Below are positions 9,212-18,355 of a stretch of 64,000 bases of DNA, in pieces. Below the pieces are notes generated by a model that was not told the DNA's origin, did not search any database, and saw only the letters and a list, made by a program, of their open reading frames with translations. Both the position numbers and the translations under genes were made by a program. Source of the stretch: DASRDB01 sp035652815 (lineage in GTDB: Bacteria; Chloroflexota; Ktedonobacteria; Ktedonobacterales; Ktedonobacteraceae); NCBI GenBank assembly GCA_035652815.1, contig DASRDB010000001.1:434001-498000 (forward strand), in the 5' to 3' direction. Positions within the stretch are counted from its first letter, which is position 1. Each line of letters begins with the position of its first letter.

Positions 9212-10084
9212 ATGCACCACGTCGCAAACTACGATAAAGCAGCCTTCGAGATACCCTCCGCCTATGCGAAACACAGCCAGGGCTACTCGCGTGTGACGCT
9301 GGTTGACCACACCATCCCCGGCGCGGTGCATACTGGCCTGGGCCTATGTAAGCTCGATCCCGGAGGCACGCTGAACCGACATGTCCATTTCTATGAGGAA
9401 GCTTTCTACATCCTGGAAGGGCAGGCGCTGGTAAGCATCGATGGACATGACTACCTACTTGCGCAAGATGATTACGGCATTTTTCAGGCCGCCGTTCCCC
9501 ATGCCTGGCGTAATGCTGGAGACCAGCCTGTACGCTGGCTAGAAATGCTCTCGCCCCAGCCAAAACCAGAGGGTCAGGAACGCGATACCTTTTTCTTCAA
9601 GGAAGGCGACGCGCCCACTACCGGCCAGCGTCCCGATTTCCGCGACCCGACCACGCGCTACCTCGGCCACTTTGACAACTCCCAGATGCCGCCACACAGC
9701 CAGTTGCAAATGGAAGGCTACCGGGGCAGCAACATTTTCGGCATCTCCCTCAAAATGCTGATCGATAAAATGCTCGGCTCGCAGCACCTGACCCTCTTCA
9801 TGGTAGAGTTTCAACCGGGAGGCGAGGGCAACATCCACGACCACCCTTTCGAGGAAACGTATTTCTTCCTGAGCGGCGAGGCCGAAGCCATCCTCGACGG
9901 CCAGACCTACCACGTGAAAGCTGGCGATTACGTCTGGACCAGCGTGGGCGGCACACACGGCTTTTTCAACAAAGGCACCGTTCCCATGCGCTGGATCGAA
10001 ACACAGACCCCACAGCCTCCCAACCAGCAAGCGTTTCGCTTCCCGGCAGACTGGGCCTACCTGGCAAACAAGTTGGAAACGTGA
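9212..10084 (+). CDS. Bicupin metalloprotein
   Basis: 290 residues with two cupin_2 barrels. The first (about 45-110) has HVHFYEE and HAWRN; the second (about 195-265) has HDHPFEETYFFLSGE and THGFFN. Both sets supply the His/Glu metal ligands of cupins. The size and double-barrel layout resemble (S)-ureidoglycine aminohydrolase, but no purine-catabolism genes are present and I do not assign that activity. It is cotranscribed with the preceding dehydrogenase and has AAAGGAG before its ATG. Confidence 0.85.
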   Translation: MHHVANYDKAAFEIPSAYAKHSQGYSRVTLVDHTIPGAVHTGLGLCKLDPGGTLNRHVHFYEEAFYILEGQALVSIDGHDYLLAQDDYGIFQAAVPHAWRNAGDQPVRWLEMLSPQPKPEGQERDTFFFKEGDAPTTGQRPDFRDPTTRYLGHFDNSQMPPHSQLQMEGYRGSNIFGISLKMLIDKMLGSQHLTLFMVEFQPGGEGNIHDHPFEETYFFLSGEAEAILDGQTYHVKAGDYVWTSVGGTHGFFNKGTVPMRWIETQTPQPPNQQAFRFPADWAYLANKLET

Positions 10085-10146
10085 TGGCCCTAGAAATCTG
10101 GTTCACGCGCACTTACAGTAAGACTATCTCTTGAGAGTACACATGC

Positions 10147-13100
10147 TTACACATCCAGATTCGCATTCTTCGCATGGCTTTCAATGAACCGTTTGCGCGG
10201 CGCAACCTCGTCGCCCATCAGCATGTTGAACATCTTATCAGCCTCTACGGCTTCTTCGATGCTCACTTTGAGGATGGTGCGGCGAGCCGGGTCCATCGTA
10301 GTATCCCAGAGGGTTTCCGGGTTCATTTCGCCCAGACCTTTATAGCGGCCAACTTCGGGTTCTTTGCCGTTATGGGTGGCTTTGTATTCGGCGATCAGGC
10401 GGTCGCGCTCCTCTTCTGTGTAGACGTAGTGGACGTTTTTGCCCATCTTGACGTGATAGAGCGGCGGTTGCGCGATGTAGAGATGGCCTCCCGTGATAAG
10501 CGGCTCCATGTAGCGGAAGAAGAAGGTCAGCAGGAGCGTGCGAATGTGCGCGCCATCAACGTCAGCATCGCACATGATAACGATACGCCCGTAGCGCAAC
10601 TTCGCCATGTTGAAGTGTTCGCCCACGCCCACGCCAATCGCAGTGACAATATTTTTGATCTCCTCGTTAGAGAGCATCTTATCCAACCGCGATTTCTCGA
10701 CGTTCAAAATCTTACCGCGCAGTGGCAGGATGGCCTGGAAGTGACGGTCGCGACCCTGTTTCGCACTATTATGAACGAAAACGCCACTTGCCAGCGCGAA
10801 ATTATGCGTCCCAGGAACCTCCACGTCATATACATCCACCAGTTCCTCTACAGGCTCGATAGAAACGATGCGGTGGTTGTACGTTGCGACAGCCTCATAT
10901 GCCTTCTCAACATCTCCATCGAAGTAGCGTTGACAAAACTTATCAAACCGCAACAAAGAGTTATCTTGTGTCAGGCGACGATGCTGATGATAGGCATCAA
11001 TATCAAGCTTGTGGTCAGCTTCGAATTGTTTCAAAGCGGCCAGAGTCTTGCGATAATACGTTTGCGCTAAAGCAGCACGCCGTTTGGCTCGGAACTCCGG
11101 CGTCCATTGCTCTCGCGTTTTTCCACGACGCCACTCAACAAGCTCCTCATCCTGCCACTGCTCTTGTGAACGCTGAGAATAGGCTTCACGTGCTTCAGGA
11201 TGGTTCTCGAAGTAGCTACGTGTCCGTTCTGCTTGCAAACGGCGATTGGCTTCATCACTCCAATACTTACGCTGCGCCCGATCAAGTTGCTCAAGGTTCT
11301 TCTGGCGATACTCTTCGTTGCCATAATAAAACTCAAGCCACTTTTCAGCCATGTATGCTTTGTAGGCCTCGTCTTGCCACTGCGTCCTGGCCCTCTCTGA
11401 AAGCATTTGCCTCATCTCAGGGTCTCGCATTTGCTCGCTTATCATGGTACGAAACGCCTGGCTCTGGCGTACAGCGCGAGACTTTGCGACCACTTCTGGA
11501 CGATGAAGCGTTTGTTCAACCTGTCGCCGATGAAGTGCCAGATGCTCTTCTTTTGGTAAACGCCTGATATTTGTCGGATTATTATTGCGCTTGTTAAAGT
11601 CAAGATGATGGCAGTGATCTCCATCTTCTTTAGCGTAAACGCCCTGCCAGCGATTATACCAATCAGCTAGCATGTGAGTAAAAAGCCACCAGCCTGAACG
11701 CGGGTCTTTCACCATCTCATAGCCATCAATAGTAATCCCTGGCTCGTTAATATCCGACAACTTCCTATACAACGGCATCAGCGAGTCATCCGACGTAAGC
11801 TCAGCAGCAGGCTTGTAGCTGCCATCGCGCAACATGAAGCGGTGGTCAGGAGTGCAGATGATGACTTCTCCATTATCCAACGTTACACGGATAACTCTGG
11901 CGTTTGCTTTTGTCATGCGCGCATGAATCAAACGCTCCAGGCCGATAGTGCCATCTTTACGGATGGTATAGCCGAAATGTTCTCTTCCCTCGGCCTGTTC
12001 TGCAACCAGGTCTTTGAAGCTGATCGAACGACCATCAGCGAGCGCAACAAGCGTATCACCGGAGAAACAGCCCCCTGCACTATCGCCTTCGACGAGGTAC
12101 AGCTCACACCTATCCGCGTGCTTCTCCGAACAATCCGCCAATTTACCAGGAAGCGTCGTATCCAATGCATTCTTGCGCTGGATCAGGTCGCGGGCGGCTC
12201 GTGCGGCTTCGCGTGCCTGGGCGGAGACGACGCACTTGGAGATGATGGCTTTGGCTTCGCTCGGCGTCTCCTCCAGGTATTGCGTAAGCATTTCGGATGT
12301 GACGGCCTCTACGACCGGGCGAATCTCGGCGTTGTTGAGTTTGGCTTTGGTCTGAGCCTCAAATTGTGGGTTGGGGATTTTGACGCTTACAACGGCGGTC
12401 AGGCCCTGGCGCACGTCGTCGCCGGTCAGGTTGCTGTCCTTCTCTTTGAGCAGGTTCATTTTGCGGGCGTAGTCGTTGAGCGTGCGGGTGAGGGCGCTGC
12501 GGAAGCCCGTGATGTGCATGCCGCCATCGACGGTGTTGATGCCGTTGGCGAAAGAAAATTCGGTTGTGTTCCAGCCATCGTTATATTGCAGCGCGATCTC
12601 GACCTTCATGCCTTCCAGTTCGCGGGTGATGCTGATGGGGCGTGACATGATGCGAGCGCGGTCTTTGTTGAGGTAGCGCACAAACGAAACGAGGCCGCCT
12701 TCAAAGTAGAAGGTGACTTCGCGGTCGGTTCGCTCATCACGCAGGCAGATGGTCATGCCGCGATTGAGATAGGCCATTTCGCGGAAACGCTGCGCCAGAA
12801 TCTCGAAGCTGTAATCGCGCGTCTCCATGACTGTCAGGTCGGGCAGGAAGGATGTGATGGTGCCGGTATCATCTTCCTCAACCAGGTCTACTTCCTCAAG
12901 AGGGGTGACGGGAACGCCGCGTTCGTAGCGCTGCCGATAGCGAATGCCGCCGCGTTTGACATCCACCTGGCACCACTCGGAAAGAGCGTTGACGACAGAC
13001 ACGCCCACACCATGCAGGCCGCTACTGATTTTGTAGCCGCCGCCTCCAAATTTACCGCCCGCGTGCAGAATCGTCATCACGACTTCCAGCGTGGAGAGGC

Positions 13101-13488
13101 CAGGACGCTGGTGGTGTTCTTCAACAGGAATACCACGCCCGTTATCCTCGACGGTGACGGAGCCATCGGCATGAATGGTGATTGTTACGGTGTCGGCAAA
13201 GCCCGCCATGACCTCGTCGATGCTGTTATCGACGACTTCGTAGATGAGGTGATGCAGGCCGCGCTGGTCGGTCGCGCCAATATACATGCCGGGACGGACA
13301 CGTACTGCTTCAAGGCCCTCGAGAATCTGAATATTCTGCTCGCCATAATCGCCATTGCCGTTCGTCTTAGAACCATTGCCGTTATTGCCACCGTTCCCAT
13401 CCTGCCCGCCAGTTGCTGTTTCAGGTGATTGTAAAAGAGCGTCGGGTTGTTCGGTTATTTGCTCTGCCATAATCGATTCTCTCGCCAT
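10147..13488 (-). CDS. gyrB: DNA gyrase subunit B, interrupted by an intein
   Basis: ATPase subunit of gyrase, which introduces negative supercoils. The GHKL ATPase starts at QILEGLEAVRVRPGMYIG and carries EVVDNSIDE, the DNGRGIP motif and GLHGVGVSVVNALS. The TOPRIM half carries EGDSAGG before the intein and DADVDGAHIRTLLLTFF after it. The frame stays open to 13803, but those extra residues are not gyrase-like. The likely start is the ATG at 13488 (AAGGGA 12 nt upstream) or the one at 13470. Without the 434-residue intein (10768-12069) the host protein is about 680 residues, slightly long because of a Gly/Asn-rich N-terminal stretch. No gyrA is adjacent. The 434 inserted residues must splice out for the TOPRIM site to form. 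Confidence 0.95.
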   Translation of the reverse strand: MARESIMAEQITEQPDALLQSPETATGGQDGNGGNNGNGSKTNGNGDYGEQNIQILEGLEAVRVRPGMYIGATDQRGLHHLIYEVVDNSIDEVMAGFADTVTITIHADGSVTVEDNGRGIPVEEHHQRPGLSTLEVVMTILHAGGKFGGGGYKISSGLHGVGVSVVNALSEWCQVDVKRGGIRYRQRYERGVPVTPLEEVDLVEEDDTGTITSFLPDLTVMETRDYSFEILAQRFREMAYLNRGMTICLRDERTDREVTFYFEGGLVSFVRYLNKDRARIMSRPISITRELEGMKVEIALQYNDGWNTTEFSFANGINTVDGGMHITGFRSALTRTLNDYARKMNLLKEKDSNLTGDDVRQGLTAVVSVKIPNPQFEAQTKAKLNNAEIRPVVEAVTSEMLTQYLEETPSEAKAIISKCVVSAQAREAARAARDLIQRKNALDTTLPGKLADCSEKHADRCELYLVEGDSAGGCFSGDTLVALADGRSISFKDLVAEQAEGREHFGYTIRKDGTIGLERLIHARMTKANARVIRVTLDNGEVIICTPDHRFMLRDGSYKPAAELTSDDSLMPLYRKLSDINEPGITIDGYEMVKDPRSGWWLFTHMLADWYNRWQGVYAKEDGDHCHHLDFNKRNNNPTNIRRLPKEEHLALHRRQVEQTLHRPEVVAKSRAVRQSQAFRTMISEQMRDPEMRQMLSERARTQWQDEAYKAYMAEKWLEFYYGNEEYRQKNLEQLDRAQRKYWSDEANRRLQAERTRSYFENHPEAREAYSQRSQEQWQDEELVEWRRGKTREQWTPEFRAKRRAALAQTYYRKTLAALKQFEADHKLDIDAYHQHRRLTQDNSLLRFDKFCQRYFDGDVEKAYEAVATYNHRIVSIEPVEELVDVYDVEVPGTHNFALASGVFVHNSAKQGRDRHFQAILPLRGKILNVEKSRLDKMLSNEEIKNIVTAIGVGVGEHFNMAKLRYGRIVIMCDADVDGAHIRTLLLTFFFRYMEPLITGGHLYIAQPPLYHVKMGKNVHYVYTEEERDRLIAEYKATHNGKEPEVGRYKGLGEMNPETLWDTTMDPARRTILKVSIEEAVEADKMFNMLMGDEVAPRKRFIESHAKNANLDV
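10768..12069 (-). mobile_element. GyrB intein with HNH homing endonuclease
   Basis: A 434-residue in-frame insertion inside the catalytic EGDSAGG/SAKQGRD motif of GyrB, a known intein insertion site. Splicing block A begins with Cys1 (CFSGDTLVALADG), block B is ICTPDHRFMLRDG, block F is RIVSIEPVEELVDVYDVEVP, and block G ends VHN before a Ser+1. All catalytic residues for protein splicing are present. The middle carries an HNH-type nuclease motif (DHCHHLDFNKRNNNPTN, then EHLALHRR). It is followed by an array of short repeats built on W-x-D/P-E (QWQDEAY, YWSDEANR, QWQDEELVEW, QWTPEF), resembling the modular DNA-binding repeats of homing nucleases. It appears splicing-competent and possibly still able to home. 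Confidence 0.93.
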
Positions 13489-13599
13489 AGAATTTGTCTG
13501 TCCCTTGTATTCAAAAATCTTTTCTGCTCTTGATTGAGTAGAGCCGCGAAAAGAAGAAGTATAAATTGTCTCTATTGAGGTCGTCGGCGATACCAGGAG

Positions 13600-13651
13600 A
13601 GGGCGGCGCAAGCGCCCCATCCCCGCATCCCAGCCACTCCCGCACCTACAT
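13600..13651 (-). repeat. G-rich dispersed repeat (reverse copy)
   Basis: Read on the minus strand it closely parallels the segment after ddl at 61773-61826: TGTAGG-GCGGGAG, a run of GGATG/GGGG blocks, then the identical GGCGCTTGCGCCGCCC hairpin. It lies in the gyrB leader, between the probable promoter and the start codon, so it would be transcribed as G-rich RNA. Confidence 0.6.
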
Positions 13652-13818
13652 AATTCACCTGTTCCGACAAAAGGAATAGCAAGATGAATGCAGGCGGGTG
13701 AGAAGCGTTGCGGGTGCAATTGCCAAATTGGTAGTGCCGCTGACCTCGCGTTTGCCCTGTTACAGGTATTCTTTTCGAGCGTCAGAAATGTGGTAAAATC
13801 CACTTTTCATACACTGTT

Positions 13819-13847
13819 ATTATATCATAAATCCGCTTGACAGGCAA
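13819..13847 (-). promoter_or_regulatory. Probable gyrB promoter
   Basis: On the minus strand TTGCCT (13847-13842), 17 bp, TATAAT (13824-13819). The -10 matches the sigma-70 consensus perfectly and the -35 in four of six bases. Transcription would begin near 13812 and leave a leader of more than 300 nt before gyrB. Confidence 0.5.
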
Positions 13848-13910
13848 ATTCATGGCCTATAACGGCCATTGCTCCTGGTTGAGATCCATGAAGATATTCC
13901 ATTCCCGTTG

Positions 13911-14152
13911 CGTAGGGACAGGGGCTGAGGTGTGGAGCGGCGGGGGCCTCGTGCCTGTCCCTGGGGCGGGGTGGGATGGGGTGGGGGAAATGCGCAGGTC
14001 TCGACACCAACCCCTTTTCTCTCTTATGCCTGTCCGCAAGGTGTAGGAAAAATGCATGGTTTGGGCTTGAACGGCGTTTTTACCCCACTTCGCCACCCCA
14101 GGAACAGGCACGAGGTCCCCACCCGGCAGCCCCACATCCCCCTGTCCCTACG
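13911..14152. repeat. Large imperfect inverted repeat with G-rich arms
   Basis: About 54-bp arms: the left arm (13911-13964) starts CGTAGGGACAGGGG and ends CTCGTGCCTGTCCCTGG. The right arm (14098-14152) is its near reverse complement, starting CCAGGAACAGGCACGAGG and ending CCCCTGTCCCTACG. The 130-bp interior is itself partly palindromic and holds several G4/G3 runs near 13964-13986 on the plus strand. No open frame in it looks like a protein. The terminal TAGGGAC links it to the other dispersed palindromes in this window. It may be a MITE-like element. Confidence 0.65.
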
Positions 14153-14188
14153 CAGGAAATGAGGGGGTGAAAACGGATATGCCCAGGG

Positions 14189-14758
14189 TTAATAACGCGG
14201 GCCGCCCAGTTGGCCGCTCAGGGGTGCGCCGGGACCGCCTTGCATCACTGGCATACCGGGCATGCTTGGGCGTGGGGCCGCAACCAGGTTCGTTGCGCAG
14301 TAGGGGCAGAACGACCAGCGCAGTTCCAGCAGGCGCTCGCACTTGGGACAGGGCTGCTTTAGCTTCTGACCGCAGGAAGGACAGATCTGGAAATCGGACT
14401 CTATGCGCGCATGACAGTTGGTGCAGGTCTGCCGCTCGGTCATTTCAGCCAGCAGGGATTCTTCCTCAAGCTGGCGCTCGTAGATTTCGGCAAGAGTCTG
14501 GCGGGGGCGGAGAATCATGTAGATGAAGAGGCCGCCGACAAAGAAGACCGCCACAAGCAGGGTTGCCAGGATTTGCGAGAGGGAATCCTGCGTGCGCGAA
14601 CGGATATCACGGAATGTCCAGATGATTAAGCTGATCCAAAAAATAACGACAAACGCAACAAGAAAGGCTATGACAAAGCCCAACACTTTACTCAAGGTGT
14701 CTAGCAGGTTACTTCCACCAGAAGTAGCGCCCAGCACAGTAATCGTTTCGACTATCAC
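14189..14758 (-). CDS. Membrane protein with two zinc ribbons
   Basis: 189 residues. Two hydrophobic segments (about 20-48 and 64-86) are followed by a helical linker and then two zinc-ribbon knuckles: CTNCHARIESDFQICPSC (about 111-128) and CPKCERLLELRWSFCPYC (about 139-156). The tail is Pro/Gly/Met-rich. It is probably a membrane-anchored protein with a cytoplasmic zinc-binding domain; the function is unknown. It is 121 bp downstream of the GH38 gene in the same direction. Confidence 0.75.
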   Translation of the reverse strand: MIVETITVLGATSGGSNLLDTLSKVLGFVIAFLVAFVVIFWISLIIWTFRDIRSRTQDSLSQILATLLVAVFFVGGLFIYMILRPRQTLAEIYERQLEEESLLAEMTERQTCTNCHARIESDFQICPSCGQKLKQPCPKCERLLELRWSFCPYCATNLVAAPRPSMPGMPVMQGGPGAPLSGQLGGPRY

Positions 14759-14879
14759 AGATCTGCGCCCCTTTCAGGATACTTTTAGCTTGATACAGTA
14801 ATACATAACGTAAACACAGTATAAAAAGGTTACATGATAGGACATTGCGGTTATAAATTCTTCCTCCCCACCTCCTCAG

Positions 14880-17800
14880 CTATATAAGTAATACGGTGAC
14901 AATTTCGCCAGAGCGTACACCAATATGCAGTGGTTCCTCGTCCTCTCCGTTCCAGAAGAGTTGTTCGCCCGGCTCCTCCAATAAGTTTGTCACATAGGCC
15001 TGACTACAGGCAAACCCTGGCCACAAGCTGGCCTCAACCGCCCGCGAGAGCGGGTTATAGAAGCGCACGATGATGCCTTTACCATCGTTACTGCGCTTGA
15101 TGGCGCTCACCACCAGTTCGCGTGGCTCAAGCTCAACGAAGCTGGTATGTGAGGATAACTGTCCCTCGTGCTGCGTTGTCACGCTCACCCGCACCGGGGT
15201 ATTGAATGCCTGGGCCTCGTGTAACACCAGCGCCTTTTCCGCTTCCCAGTCGCCGCTATGCAAGACCAGAGCATAATCGAACTCGTGATGGCCCAGGCAC
15301 TGGCCCTCGGGCGTATGCTCCATCGGCCCGGCATGTCCGCGCCGACCGGCAAGATCACCACGCGAAAGCCATTCTACACAACGCAGCAGGGTAATGGCAA
15401 CTGCCATCTGCTCATTTTCGTCCTTTGTCACCTCGTACTCGGGCAGACCGCGATTGAGAACTGCCAGACCAATAGTACCATCGCTCACATCTACAAAACG
15501 CTTCTGCGGGAAGCTATTGACCGGTTCCTCTGCCCACTCAGAGATATCTTCTGGTCGGGCAGCCGCAACGGGACGAGTGCGCACCTCGAATGTGCCCTCA
15601 GCAGAGGCCTCCTCCACTGTGTATGGCACCGGAAATGCCACGCGCAGGCGATGATCCTTAACCAGGTTCTCTACTTTCGTGTGAATATCCACGCGCCGCG
15701 CGCCGGGAATCAGCGTCACCTCGCTGGTTATCGGGCACAGGTGTACTCTCCCACTGCGCGAGGTGCGGTCAGCGCTGCACGAAACCGGCAATTCCCACTG
15801 GCCGCTGATGCGCAAGGTCGAACTCACGGAACCACTATGCAGCACTTCAATCTGTGGCGGCGCGGACGGAGCAGTAATAAAGCGGTCATTGGCCGGAGCC
15901 TGGTAGTTATAGAGATCACCTACGTCTCCGCCATCCACGAAATGATTCAGGCCGGTAAAGATTGCGCCCGTCTGCTTGTCCGTGACGGTCAGCGTGCCAT
16001 CTTCGGGACTGGCTGTAACCGTATAAAACTCGTTCTCAATCAGTAGTTCTTCTGCCTGTGCTGCTGCGGGTGAAGGCGGTGTCTGCTCCTCGCTCGTCTC
16101 CGAGAGACCATGCGGGTAGACCCAGTAGGTTTTGAGGCCATAGGCAGGGAGATCAGCAGCCAGCAGGTCGATGGTTTCGCGGGCAAGGTCGATGACAGTA
16201 ACGCTTAACATGGCAATGTCTTCACGCTGCAACACATCGAGTACCTGCCGCTCAGCCGCATGGAGTTTTTTGGTATTGGCTATGGTATGCCCCTGGGGCG
16301 TCACCATCAGTTCAATATGGGCCTCACCAGGACTCTCTTCGACATGGATACTGGTTATCTCGTAGGGCGACTCCGAGCCTCGCCCATTGAGGTAGTTTGC
16401 CATCGTGCTTTCCGCGATGCGAATAAAATCCCCCGGCGCTTGCTGTCCCATCAGCGCGACGGCGGCGGAGACCATTTCACGCGGGAATGACATGCTGCCT
16501 AATTCCTGTCGCCAGCGTTTGACGACGTGATACGGCATAGCCTGACCCCGCTCGTCAACAATCACGGCATTGCGCTGCATGCGCGGAATATGCACCTCGG
16601 CGCGCACAGCTTCGGTACGCGGACCTGGCGCGGGATTAAAGATCACAAGGGGTACGGCTTCCGAGCGGCTATGAGAGCCATCAAGCGAGGGAGTGCAGGT
16701 ATTCACTGACGACACAAGTTGATGCATGGCTTCGGCAATCACAGCCTCGCCGATTTGCTGGCTCTGCGCGAAACGCACAGCATTTTCGCGATGCACCTGG
16801 TCGATACTACAGCCGCAGATGCTATCGTGCGGGTGATTCTGGAGCAGGTATTTCCAGGCCAGGCACACCAGCCCGGTCGGATAGGCCGCGCCCTGTTTCC
16901 AGGTCCAGGCCGTCAATGGCTCAACCCAGCGCTCCAGCAGGTGTTCGGTTAAGGCATTTTGCTGCTTGATCCACATACGCGTGGAAAGAACCGAGGGCAG
17001 CAGGTGCGAATACTGACTGCTGCGCATCTCGCCGCTCAGCGTTTGCAGGTGCGCGTCTCCATGCTGCTCAATATACTGCTGAATGGCGGAGATATACTCT
17101 GGCAGCGTGCCGATATGGAGCGAAAGACCGTCATACTGAATAGTCTGACCGTTCTGATCGGCATGTGTCAGGCGCGTCAAAATGCGGGCGTGTTCGGGGT
17201 CAATATGCTCAAGACGTTTATTGGCTTTCGCGATCACTTCGGGCAGGCCATCCTGGGGTTCAAGATGGTCGGAGCCATTCATAAAAAGCAGGTTATTGGT
17301 GGTGGCCTTCGGCAGGAGCGCGGCTGCCAGCAGCTCGACCTGCGCCACGAACTCGTCGAGGTTCAGCGGCAAATCGCGGGCGTTGGAATAGCCGCGAGCG
17401 TCGGCAAGGTGTATCACCAGCACCTTCGTGCCATCGGGAGCCGCCCAGTAAAATTCGCTTTTGTGGGCTTCGGAGCCGACGCCGCGCCAGTAGACTGCGT
17501 TATCGATGCGGCAGCCCCGCAAGATTTGCGGCATCTGCGCAATATGCCCAAAACAGTCCGGTACATAGCCAACGCGCATGGGATTGCCAAATTCGGCGGC
17601 GCGTTGCAGGCCAACTTGCAGGTTGCGAATGAGCGATTCGCCGCTCACCAGAAATTCATCGGGCTGTATATACCACGGGCCAACCTGCACTCGACCGCTG
17701 CGCGTATACTGCTTCAGGTGTTCCTCCTGCTCTGGCCGGACTTCAAGATAATCATCAAGCACTATCGTCTGACCATCAAGCATAAAATGCGTAAAATTGG

Positions 17801-17933
17801 GGTCGCGATCAAGAATATCGAGCAATTTATCAACAGTGTGGACGAGGCGTATGCGAAACTGCTGGAAGGTTTGATACCATTCACGATCCCAATGCGTGTG
17901 AGGAACAATGATGATGTTAAGTTGCGCGGCCAT
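14880..17933 (-). CDS. Glycoside hydrolase family 38 alpha-mannosidase
   Basis: 1017 residues, typical for GH38. The zinc-binding and catalytic motifs are near the N-terminus: HTHWDREWYQTF (about 12-23) and the YVPDCFGHIAQMPQIL segment that carries the Asp nucleophile. A later conserved HDSICGCSIDQVH belongs to the middle helical domain, followed by the large beta-sandwich C-terminal domain. There is no signal peptide, so it is a cytoplasmic enzyme that would hydrolyse alpha-mannosides from imported oligosaccharides or mannosylated metabolites. No transporter or sugar regulator is adjacent. The ATG follows AAAGGG. Confidence 0.93.
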   Translation of the reverse strand: MAAQLNIIIVPHTHWDREWYQTFQQFRIRLVHTVDKLLDILDRDPNFTHFMLDGQTIVLDDYLEVRPEQEEHLKQYTRSGRVQVGPWYIQPDEFLVSGESLIRNLQVGLQRAAEFGNPMRVGYVPDCFGHIAQMPQILRGCRIDNAVYWRGVGSEAHKSEFYWAAPDGTKVLVIHLADARGYSNARDLPLNLDEFVAQVELLAAALLPKATTNNLLFMNGSDHLEPQDGLPEVIAKANKRLEHIDPEHARILTRLTHADQNGQTIQYDGLSLHIGTLPEYISAIQQYIEQHGDAHLQTLSGEMRSSQYSHLLPSVLSTRMWIKQQNALTEHLLERWVEPLTAWTWKQGAAYPTGLVCLAWKYLLQNHPHDSICGCSIDQVHRENAVRFAQSQQIGEAVIAEAMHQLVSSVNTCTPSLDGSHSRSEAVPLVIFNPAPGPRTEAVRAEVHIPRMQRNAVIVDERGQAMPYHVVKRWRQELGSMSFPREMVSAAVALMGQQAPGDFIRIAESTMANYLNGRGSESPYEITSIHVEESPGEAHIELMVTPQGHTIANTKKLHAAERQVLDVLQREDIAMLSVTVIDLARETIDLLAADLPAYGLKTYWVYPHGLSETSEEQTPPSPAAAQAEELLIENEFYTVTASPEDGTLTVTDKQTGAIFTGLNHFVDGGDVGDLYNYQAPANDRFITAPSAPPQIEVLHSGSVSSTLRISGQWELPVSCSADRTSRSGRVHLCPITSEVTLIPGARRVDIHTKVENLVKDHRLRVAFPVPYTVEEASAEGTFEVRTRPVAAARPEDISEWAEEPVNSFPQKRFVDVSDGTIGLAVLNRGLPEYEVTKDENEQMAVAITLLRCVEWLSRGDLAGRRGHAGPMEHTPEGQCLGHHEFDYALVLHSGDWEAEKALVLHEAQAFNTPVRVSVTTQHEGQLSSHTSFVELEPRELVVSAIKRSNDGKGIIVRFYNPLSRAVEASLWPGFACSQAYVTNLLEEPGEQLFWNGEDEEPLHIGVRSGEIVTVLLI

Positions 17934-18355
17934 ATTACCCTTTCTGGAAGGTGAACGAGCGACGAAACGCTACCCTATCTGATTGACTTACCTGTTGCTC
18001 TACCTGCATGTCTGCATAAAACCATGCGACAATTACGTGCGGTGTGAGTAATTATAGACCGCGCGTTACACAATCGCAAGGGAAAGCATGACATCACAAA
18101 AATATGATATGTCTCTCATCTACAGCCAACCGGTATTCGTGCTATAATTACCTGTAATAGCACAATAGGCCGTTCGTGCTAGCGGATTTGACGATTCGGA
18201 CGTTTACTGCTATCATGATGTAACGTATCAATATATATCAAAGCATTTCATCCCGCCGGTTCAGCGAGCGACCTGTTTCCTTCTGTTGCAGCAAGTGGGC
18301 GGATGTGATAGACTAAAGCACAAGGATGTAGAACACATGTTCAAGGAGGTAGCTC
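17934..18355. other. 422-bp divergent intergenic region
   Basis: AT-rich spacer between divergent genes. It holds one good plus-strand promoter (18188-18216), and around 18138-18165 a small imperfect dyad (GTGCTAT-AATTAC / GTAATAGCAC) that includes another TATAAT. No coding region or RNA gene recognised. Confidence 0.6.
18188..18216 (+). promoter_or_regulatory. Sigma-70-type promoter for the glucosaminidase-like gene
   Basis: TTGACG (18188-18193), exactly 17 bp, TATCAT (18211-18216): five of six matches in each box. Transcription would start about 18223, leaving a leader of some 130 nt before the ATG at 18356, which has AAGGAGG. Confidence 0.6.

Noticed and set aside
9212..10084. Ureidoglycine aminohydrolase assignment of the bicupin
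   Set aside because: Only size and double cupin layout agree; no purine or ureide genes nearby.
10174..11070. 298-codon open frame antisense to gyrB
   Set aside because: Complement of a conserved coding region with normal codon bias on the other strand.
13489..13803. N-terminal extension of the gyrB frame
   Set aside because: The 105 extra residues are not gyrase-like, cover a dispersed repeat, and lack a ribosome site at 13803; starts at 13488 or 13470 fit better.
13911..14152. Small genes inside the G-rich inverted repeat
   Set aside because: The frames are low-complexity Pro/Gly/Arg strings on both strands, as expected from G-rich palindromes.
16959..17954. 331-codon open frame antisense to the mannosidase
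   Set aside because: Shadow of the GH38 gene; no protein-like motif or ribosome site.
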